A DNA stretch of 64,000 bases from Marinobacterium aestuarii (GTDB taxonomy: Bacteria; Pseudomonadota; Gammaproteobacteria; Pseudomonadales; Balneatricaceae). The stretch is taken from NCBI RefSeq assembly GCF_001651805.1, contig NZ_CP015839.1, forward strand, positions 4,526,001-4,590,000, written 5' to 3'. The number at the start of each line of letters is the position of its first letter. Positions within the stretch are counted from its first letter, which is position 1. Shown in pieces: positions 58,871 through 64,000 of this stretch. A program made the translations under genes and the position numbers. Under the pieces are notes generated by a model that was given only the letters and a program-made list of their open reading frames with translations, searched no databases and was not told the origin of the DNA.

Positions 58871-59701
58871 CTAGTATCCGGTACGGACAAGTTTTCTCTC
58901 TTCGCCGAGATAAACTTCCACGGAGGGTGCCGCCGGCCGCTTGACGACCGGTTTGGCAATGGGAAGGGTGGACGCGCTGGGCTTGCTCGTCAGAGTACGT
59001 AGCGGTGTGCTGAAACTACGACTCGGGTCGCTGGTCGCATCAATCAGTTTATCCTGCATGCCCACCACCGCCAGACGCAGTACGCCCGCGTTTTCAGCCA
59101 GCATCAGGGCCGTCGTCTGGGCATCGGGCACGGCCAATACGACCGAGCGGGAGCGATCCTGCCGTTTCTGCTCAGTAGCATCAGATACGCCTATCAACTC
59201 TTCGCCATAGGCCAGCACCAGCACATTGCTGAGCAGCCTGCGGGCACTGGTATCAGGCCCCAGTTCCTTGCTGGCCTTGATATACAGCAGCACATCGACC
59301 CGATCACCAGTACTCAGATGACCACCCACGGCGGTGACCTCATCGACCTTGATGGCCAGAGCACGGTATCCCGGGGGCAGTGCGTCCAGCATCGGGCGTT
59401 CAGTTTCCAGCAGCACCTCCTGCAAGCGACTGCCCCCCATCACCGTACGGGCCAGAATGCGCCCCATATAGGGCTCGGCGTCCTGAACATCGGCCGCATT
59501 GCGCTGCATCACCCGCGCTTGCTGCAGATGTTCAGGCGCCAGCGCGGTGCCAGGCACCATGGAGGTACGAAAAGTCCAAACCGTTTGTGCAGGCTCAGGC
59601 TCCGCCGCCCTCACAGTCACAGGATCAGCATTACCCAGACTCAGACCATAGACCGCCACGACTAACGCCAGACCAATCAGGGTCAGGGCGATCATCTTCA
59701 T
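58871..59701 (-). CDS. cpaB: CpaB/RcpC Flp pilus assembly protein
   Basis: 276 residues from the ATG at 59701, which has AAGGA 6 nt upstream; an ATG at 59716 with GGGAAG is the alternative (281 residues). An N-terminal membrane helix (MIALTLIGLALVVAVYGLSLG), an SAF-like beta domain (TSMVPGTALAPEHLQQARVMQRNAADVQDAEPYMGRILARTVMGGSRLQEVLL) and the RcpC/CpaB region (GYRALAIKVDEVTAVGGHLSTGDRVDVLLYI) are visible. It sits in the inner membrane and links the secretin and platform. The C-terminus is Pro/Ala/Thr-rich. Confidence 0.9.
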   Translation of the reverse strand: MKMIALTLIGLALVVAVYGLSLGNADPVTVRAAEPEPAQTVWTFRTSMVPGTALAPEHLQQARVMQRNAADVQDAEPYMGRILARTVMGGSRLQEVLLETERPMLDALPPGYRALAIKVDEVTAVGGHLSTGDRVDVLLYIKASKELGPDTSARRLLSNVLVLAYGEELIGVSDATEQKRQDRSRSVVLAVPDAQTTALMLAENAGVLRLAVVGMQDKLIDATSDPSRSFSTPLRTLTSKPSASTLPIAKPVVKRPAAPSVEVYLGEERKLVRTGY

Positions 59702-59737
59702 ACTGCGTCCTTGCATTAAGCTTCCCGTTCCTTGGTA

Positions 59738-60205
59738 TTAGAGATTCAGGCTTGCCGTGGTGCTCAAGCGCTCAGGCACCGGCAGCATCAGTGCCGGCAA
59801 AAAGGGAAAAGCGGCATAGTCGTACACCAGTTCTACCAGGCAACAGCCACCGCTGGCCGTATCCCCGGTGCGAATCTGCAACGCAGCATCCAGCGACTGA
59901 CCAAACAGACTGCCCAGGCTCGACTCGGTAGCATTGCCCGTCACCTGCCCCAGCACATCCTTGGTGGCCAGCTCGACCTGCGCCCGGACCGCGGCGGAGT
60001 CACATTCAGTGGTACTGAAAAAGCAGCTTTCATCCACAAAAGATATACTGTTTCTCAGCCCCTCTTCCGCTGAATACTGCAGCATCTGGTTGGCCGAGAA
60101 AATCATGCTGTAGTTGGCGATGGCATAAAAAATCATAAAGAACACCGGCAGCACCAGGACAAACTCGATACCCGCACCGCCGCGCTCAAACCGATTCGCA
60201 GACAT
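59738..60205 (-). CDS. tadE: TadE-like pseudopilin
   Basis: 155 residues. N-terminal sequence RFERGGAGIEFVLVLPVFFMIFYAIANYSMIFSANQMLQYSAEEGLR: the short basic tip, Glu at position 5 after the Gly and a single membrane helix match TadE pseudopilins processed by TadV. The periplasmic part has two Cys pairs (DESCFFSTTECDS; GGCCLVEL) that probably form disulfides. The start overlaps the tadV stop by one base. Confidence 0.85.
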   Translation of the reverse strand: MSANRFERGGAGIEFVLVLPVFFMIFYAIANYSMIFSANQMLQYSAEEGLRNSISFVDESCFFSTTECDSAAVRAQVELATKDVLGQVTGNATESSLGSLFGQSLDAALQIRTGDTASGGCCLVELVYDYAAFPFLPALMLPVPERLSTTASLNL

Positions 60206-60639
60206 CAGTAACTTCCCAGTATTGCCATGCAGGAAAAAGCTGCCATAAAAGGCGCAAACGGCAAGCTTCTGCGCCGCCCGATAACACAGGCGACGGCCAA
60301 GCCACCAAAGGCCAATACCATGATCAATAAAAGTATGCCTAAGGGAAAGACCATACAGAATACCAGCAATAGCTTAATATCTCCGGCCCCAAGCTGACGA
60401 CCGATATAACCGGGAAGCGCCAGCAGCAATACCGCCAGCGCCGACCCACCAATACCCGACCACTCAAGCTTCGCGCCCGAAATTGCCCGGTCACAGAGCA
60501 ATAACGACAGCAGCGCAAACGCCAGCAAGCAGAGCACCCATAGGTTCGGAATACGCCTCTGCCGGGCGTCACTGATCGCAATCAGCAGCAGCGTGACCAG
60601 AAAGAATAGCCGGGGTAGCTCACACCAGAGCGGCACCAA
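60205..60639 (-). CDS. tadV: TadV/CpaA prepilin peptidase
   Basis: 144 residues. A24-type aspartyl protease that cleaves Flp, TadE and TadF. Two catalytic Asp: SDARQRRIPNLWVLCLL (Asp in the ISD motif) and GAGDIKLLLVF (the second Asp in GDIK). Four to five membrane segments are visible. It begins with TTG at 60639, directly after the flp stop; GTG at 60636 is an alternative. Non-ATG starts are unusual for this cluster. Confidence 0.9.
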   Translation of the reverse strand: MVPLWCELPRLFFLVTLLLIAISDARQRRIPNLWVLCLLAFALLSLLLCDRAISGAKLEWSGIGGSALAVLLLALPGYIGRQLGAGDIKLLLVFCMVFPLGILLLIMVLAFGGLAVACVIGRRRSLPFAPFMAAFSCMAILGSY

Positions 60640-60855
60640 TTAACCGGCAGCAGGCGCTTCACCTTTGAGGCCTTGAAGAATGCTGTCCATGATTGTCTCG
60701 ACTTCCAGCTTTACGTCGGGCACAACCACAGCCAAAGCAACAGCTACCATAGCAGCTAAAAGCGCGTACTCTATACCGCTGGCACCTTCTTCATTGCGAA
60801 GAAAGCGGGCGAATTTGCACTGAGTCTGAAGGATAAAAACGTGGAGTTTGGTCAT
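60640..60855 (-). CDS. flp: Flp/Fap type IVb pilin
   Basis: 71 residues. The cleavage region EEGASGIEYALLAAMVAVALAVVVPDVK has Gly before the Ser/Gly-Ile-Glu-Tyr segment and the Flp motif (EY at positions 5-6 of the mature pilin) and a hydrophobic helix. The mature pilin is therefore about 45 residues. SD AAGGAAGGG is 4-12 nt upstream of the ATG. First gene of the tad operon; an ISAs1 element lies only 82 bp upstream. Confidence 0.93.
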   Translation of the reverse strand: MTKLHVFILQTQCKFARFLRNEEGASGIEYALLAAMVAVALAVVVPDVKLEVETIMDSILQGLKGEAPAAG

Positions 60856-60911
60856 GATAGTCCCTTCCTTGTTTAAAGCGTCCTTTGAGTTCGAAACCTG
60901 ACCTATTCCCG

Positions 60912-60917
60912 ATTATA
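60912..60917 (-). promoter_or_regulatory. Possible -10 box of the tad/flp promoter
   Basis: TATAAT on the minus strand, about 57 bp before the flp ATG. A 17-bp spacer would place the -35 at 60935-60940, which straddles the 60937/60938 junction of the ISAs1 element. Neither the present nor the pre-insertion sequence has a good -35 there, so the promoter strength is uncertain. Confidence 0.4.
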
Positions 60918-60927
60918 TTCCATATTC

Positions 60928-60937
60928 GGGTACTCAC
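60928..60937. repeat. Target-site duplication, left copy (ISAs1 element)
   Basis: GGGTACTCAC at 60928-60937 is repeated exactly at 62201-62210, immediately outside the two ends of the element. A 10-bp perfect duplication implies a recent, unrearranged insertion. Confidence 0.92.
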
Positions 60938-62200
60938 CAGGGCAAACGCATGAACGTTTTTTGCACAGCGCAGCACGGATCTTACTTCTCTCTTGCAACC
61001 GACAAGCCCGGCTGGTATTCAGAGAATTTCCATCATAGGACAGGCGCGAATACCCTATGTCAAAGCGTTCTCTGCTCAGCCATCTCCAAGAGATTGAAGA
61101 CCCTCGACAAAGCGCAAAATGCACTCACAATTTTGCCGAAGTTATGTTTATGAGTATCTGCGGAATCCTCTGTGGGGCCGACGACTGGAACTCTATCGCC
61201 CTGTTTGCCCAGACTCGAGAGGGCTGGTTCCGTCAGCACCTGACGTTGCCTGGTGGTATTCCCTCCCACGATACCTTCAATCGCATGTTCAGCCTGTTGG
61301 ACCCGAAAGCTTTCCGAACCCTGTTCATTACCTGGGTCCAGGACGTGATGGTGGGTAGCGGTCTGTCAGGCACTGTCGCTATCGATGGCAAGACGGTCAA
61401 AGGATCCGCCTGGAACAAGGGCAAGGACGCCATTCATATGGTCAATGCCTGGTCCACCGACCTGGGCATGGCGGTGGGGCAATACAAAGTGGACGGTAAG
61501 TCCAATGAGATCACCGCTATCCCCAAATTGTTGGCGTTGCTGGAGCTTCAAGGGTGCTTGGTCACCCTGGATGCGATGGGGTGCCAGAAGCGCATCGCCG
61601 ATAGCATCCTCAAGCGCGGTGCCGACTATCTGCTGGCGGTCAAAGCCAACCAGAAGAGTCTGCATAAAGAGGTGGCCGAGTACTTCGATCGGTACTGGGA
61701 AAACACCCCTGAAGACGCGCCGGGCCCCGTGTTTGCCGAGCGAGCAGAGCATCAGCACGGCCGCCAGGAACACCGTCGCTGTTGGGTTCTGAACGAGCCG
61801 TCGGCACTGGCCACCGCGAAGCGCTGGCAGGCCAAGACGGTGGCGGCCGTGCAGTTGGACCGCCAGGACGCTCGCAAGGGTGACACCATGATCCGTTATT
61901 ACATCTCCAGCCGCACGTTGACGGCCCAGGAGGTCTTGGCCGCTACTCGCGAGCACTGGCAGGTCGAAAACTGTCTGCACTGGGTGCTGGATGTAGCCTT
62001 CGACGAAGACCGCTCTCGTGCCCGCCAAGGCTTTGCCGCCGAAAATTTGGCGACGGCCCGGCAAATCGTCTTGAATCTTCTCAAGCAGGATACGACGCAC
62101 AAGGTGGGCATCAAGAACAAGCGCAAAGCCTGTGGCTGGGACCTCGACTACATGCTCAAAGTGCTTGGGGAGATCAAAATGTGATCATGCGTTTGCCCTG
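60938..62200 (+). mobile_element. ISAs1-family insertion sequence, complete
   Basis: 1263 bp. Terminal inverted repeats CAGGGCAAACGCATGA (left, 60938-60953) and its exact complement at 62185-62200. One transposase gene (61057-62184) fills it, and the flanks are a 10-bp direct repeat GGGTACTCAC. Everything needed for transposition looks intact. Confidence 0.95.
61057..62184 (+). CDS. ISAs1-family transposase
   Basis: 375 residues; DDE transposase of the ISAs1 (H-repeat-like) family. Motif blocks: N-terminal HLQEIEDPRQSAKCTHNFAEVMFMSICGILCGADDWN, GIPSHDTFNRMFSLLDPKAFRTLF, the first catalytic Asp in VAIDGKTVKGS, the second in LVTLDAMGCQKRIADSI, and the Glu in REHWQVENCLHWVLDVAFDEDRSR. The stop at 62182-62184 is directly before the right inverted repeat. 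Confidence 0.95.
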   Translation: MSKRSLLSHLQEIEDPRQSAKCTHNFAEVMFMSICGILCGADDWNSIALFAQTREGWFRQHLTLPGGIPSHDTFNRMFSLLDPKAFRTLFITWVQDVMVGSGLSGTVAIDGKTVKGSAWNKGKDAIHMVNAWSTDLGMAVGQYKVDGKSNEITAIPKLLALLELQGCLVTLDAMGCQKRIADSILKRGADYLLAVKANQKSLHKEVAEYFDRYWENTPEDAPGPVFAERAEHQHGRQEHRRCWVLNEPSALATAKRWQAKTVAAVQLDRQDARKGDTMIRYYISSRTLTAQEVLAATREHWQVENCLHWVLDVAFDEDRSRARQGFAAENLATARQIVLNLLKQDTTHKVGIKNKRKACGWDLDYMLKVLGEIKM

Positions 62201-62210
62201 GGGTACTCAC
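62201..62210. repeat. Target-site duplication, right copy (ISAs1 element)
   Basis: GGGTACTCAC, identical to 60928-60937; see the left copy. Confidence 0.92.
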
Positions 62211-62415
62211 GAGTCGGTTTCGCTGAACGCTAGCTGAATTCCTTTAAACTCGATCATACAAAACAAAAATGGGGCCGTCATCTGTTTTTTCTGATTTTTA
62301 ACTCAAACAATGGATTCAAATCCCCTTGTAATTAAAAGGACATTTTTGTATCGCTCAGGGCTGCATTCAGAGAATTTAAAGACAACTTTAACCGAATGGA
62401 CAAAAACCGTTGATA
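62211..62415. other. AT-rich intergenic segment between the two insertion elements
   Basis: 205 bp, AT-rich, with no gene. Before the ISAs1 insertion it was the DNA directly upstream of the flp promoter, so it may hold the regulatory sites of the tad operon, now separated from it by 1.26 kb. Ends in GATA, the target duplication of the next element. Confidence 0.45.
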
Positions 62416-63703
62416 GGGCACCTCGATTAACCGATGATTTTCGGTAAATTGAGTAACGACCCTACGGTGACGACAAAAGCAGGGTCAATTTCTCGACGAG
62501 GTGAAAGTTTAGTTACTCAGTTTGATGCCTACTCTTAGGTCGAATCAGGCCTACTGGGCGCGATTCGACCTACGGTGGCCATCAGAAGGCTTCGATTCCG
62601 GCTCTGCGTAAATACACCAACCGCTTCAGGTTGTAGCAGGTCGCCATCAGCGTCATCTTAACGTTCGCCCGGGCCTGGCCGATGGTTCGAATCAGCATGC
62701 CTCCCATCTGGTCGATTGCCCCGAACACATGTTCTACCCGGGCGCGGATCTTGGCGATGCGATGGTTGCGTCGTTTCTGGCAGTCGGACAGTGGGCGGTT
62801 ACGCGCCCCTTTGCGTTGAATTTCAGGGCGATTGCCACGCTGCCTGAGATCCGCTTCCCGCGCCTGGCTGGCATAGCCACGATCGGCGTAGACATTCTGG
62901 CTGGTGTTATAGGGGTCAAGTACCTGCTCGAAGTGGCGGCTGTCATGCACCGAGGCGGTGCTGGTCTCAATAGCGCGGATCACCTTATAGCGTTTATCTA
63001 CATTGATCGACAGCTTGTAGCCGAAGTGGCTCTTGCCATGTTTCTTGGTCCAGCTGGCATCCACATCCTTCTGGCGGCGCTGGGCCGGCTTCCAGTCGGC
63101 GGGCGTAGCCTGTTGCTCAATGATGTCTTTTTCATGACTGCGAATACGCTGTTTGGGCGCAGGGACCAGGGTCGCATCGATAATTTGACCGCCGCGCGCA
63201 ATATAGCCCCGGCGCATCAGTTGATCCGCTACACCGTCAAACAGGGCTCTGGCGCCGGCTTCACCGATCCGGTTCTCAAATGTCCAGATCGTGGTGCGGT
63301 CCGGAATATTACTGATCTGCGTGAGTCCGCAAAAGCGCTGGTAACTCATGCGGTCCAGCAGTTGGTATTCCATCTGCTCGTCGGACAGGTTGTATAACCG
63401 TTTGAGTACCAGAATTCGCACCATCGTCTCCGTCGGGAAGGGAGGCCTGCCACCCTGCGAGCTGACCGGACGCGGCGCAACTTGATCAACGGCCGCCGCC
63501 AGGGCAGAAAAGTCGATGTGCAGATTGATCTCCGCCAGCGGATCGCCCAGGCGGTCGATCTTCTCCCGGTGCTGATCGGCGGCAAACAAATCGGTCTTGA
63601 GGGCGCTGCGTGGCTTCTTCATCGGTATCAGTCCATGGCTGTATCAGACGCTGTGAATTTTACCCAAGGGTACCGCTGGTCGGCGAGGTTTTTCGAGGTG
63701 CCC
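62416..63703 (-). mobile_element. IS5-family insertion sequence, complete
   Basis: 1288 bp. The left end GGGCACCTCGATTAACC and the reverse complement of the right end (GGGCACCTCGAAAAACC) match at 15 of 17 positions. The flanks are GATA on both sides (62412-62415 and 63704-63707), a 4-bp target duplication typical of IS5 relatives. The transposase is on the minus strand. Confidence 0.9.
62582..63622 (-). CDS. IS5-family transposase
   Basis: 346 residues. The N-terminal IS5 family domain (LAAAVDQVAPRPVSSQGGRPPFPTETMVRILVLKRLYNLSDEQMEYQLLDRMSYQRFCGL) is followed by the DDE core. The first Asp is in GGQIIDATLVPAPKQR, the second in NVYADRGYAS and the Glu in RARVEHVFGAIDQMGG. Complete, with intact start and stop. 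Confidence 0.94.
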   Translation of the reverse strand: MKKPRSALKTDLFAADQHREKIDRLGDPLAEINLHIDFSALAAAVDQVAPRPVSSQGGRPPFPTETMVRILVLKRLYNLSDEQMEYQLLDRMSYQRFCGLTQISNIPDRTTIWTFENRIGEAGARALFDGVADQLMRRGYIARGGQIIDATLVPAPKQRIRSHEKDIIEQQATPADWKPAQRRQKDVDASWTKKHGKSHFGYKLSINVDKRYKVIRAIETSTASVHDSRHFEQVLDPYNTSQNVYADRGYASQAREADLRQRGNRPEIQRKGARNRPLSDCQKRRNHRIAKIRARVEHVFGAIDQMGGMLIRTIGQARANVKMTLMATCYNLKRLVYLRRAGIEAF

Positions 63704-63955
63704 GATAGAATATCGCAGCCTAATGGGGCTGAAAGCGCACGGTAACGCAGCAAGTTCAAGCGGAAAGCGCCAAAGACAACAGATGGAGGTTGCGAAAAAG
63801 AAAGGCGACGTCCGTGTCACAATTTGGCTGACAGCAATCCGGCGTCTCCAGCAATGCCGGCGTCTCTCCCTGCACCTTTCTCCAGCATTAAACGACAATA
63901 TCACTAGCGTGATCCCGTCAGGCGGGTGCACTGCATTCAAACAACGGAGCCTGGT

Positions 63956-64000
63956 ATGCGTAACTTTGCGTCACTATTCACCGGGCACGAGGCACCAGCA
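63956..64000 (+). CDS. Start of an unidentified gene (truncated by window end)
   Basis: The ATG at 63956 has GGAG 7 nt upstream (ACGGAGCCTGGT). Fifteen codons are visible: MRNFASLFTGHEAPA. Too short to classify. The ~250 bp between the IS5 element and this start (63704-63955) contains no other recognised gene; it is GC-rich with scattered short inverted repeats. Confidence 0.5.
   Translation, partial: MRNFASLFTGHEAPA

Overview
The window comes from a Gammaproteobacterium, probably a marine Oceanospirillales-type organism. The evidence is the gene families present (aceK, zapE, yacL, moaA, a DUF5062 protein, a complete tad locus) and an rrn operon with the gammaproteobacterial order 16S-tRNA-Ile-tRNA-Ala-23S-5S. 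The exact genus cannot be fixed from this sequence alone.

Layout. 1-2.0 kb: the 3' end of a SulP permease and moaA, converging on a perfect 11-bp hairpin. 2.4-5.7 kb: a lipoprotein with Gly/Leu/Asp-rich repeats and a TpsB/FhaC-type outer-membrane transporter, each broken by a one-base frameshift. 5.8-11.8 kb: an rrn operon on the minus strand with its promoter, boxA elements, RNase III processing stems and terminators. Its spacer carries tRNA-Ala, one normal tRNA-Ile and two aberrant tRNA-Ile copies whose anticodon loop is expanded by 13 nt. 12-22 kb: housekeeping genes (aceK, pfkA, zapE, a DUF502 protein, a Dps-like ferritin, an MBL hydrolase, DUF5062, an XRE regulator) and a PspA-like gene coupled to a large polytopic membrane protein.

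22.6-47.9 kb is the accessory centrepiece: 18 tightly packed, often start/stop-overlapping + strand genes that encode an extracellular contractile injection system (eCIS; Afp/PVC/MAC relatives). Recognisable parts are sheath, tube, DUF4255 (Afp16-like) protein, AAA ATPase (Afp15-like), CIS-tube and LysM proteins (Afp7 split in two), gp27-like hub and gp5-like spike (Afp8 split in two), gp25 wedge, two J-like baseplate proteins and a gpI-like protein. At the 3' end are three large proteins: a 1463-aa DUF6519/propeller/coiled-coil protein, an HEAAH putative metallopeptidase, and a 1170-aa DUF4157-HNH-like-beta-repeat protein. The last two are the best cargo candidates. There is no capsid, portal, terminase, integrase or lysis gene, and no obvious tape measure.

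48-50.9 kb: small metabolic and hypothetical genes and a 169-bp MITE-like element. 50.9-60.9 kb: a minus-strand tad (Flp pilus) operon running flp, tadV, tadE, cpaB, cpaC, cpaE, cpaF, tadB, tadC, tadD, a DUF3613 gene and tadG. An ISAs1-family element with a 10-bp target duplication sits 82 bp upstream of flp, followed by an IS5-family element with a 4-bp GATA duplication. The window ends at the first codons of a new gene.

A recurring oddity is that four + strand genes (2414, 4022, 28229 and 34481) are each interrupted by a shift in the same direction. Each would be repaired by adding one base to a short homopolymer or at a base doublet, so under-called bases in the assembly should be excluded before calling any of them a pseudogene.
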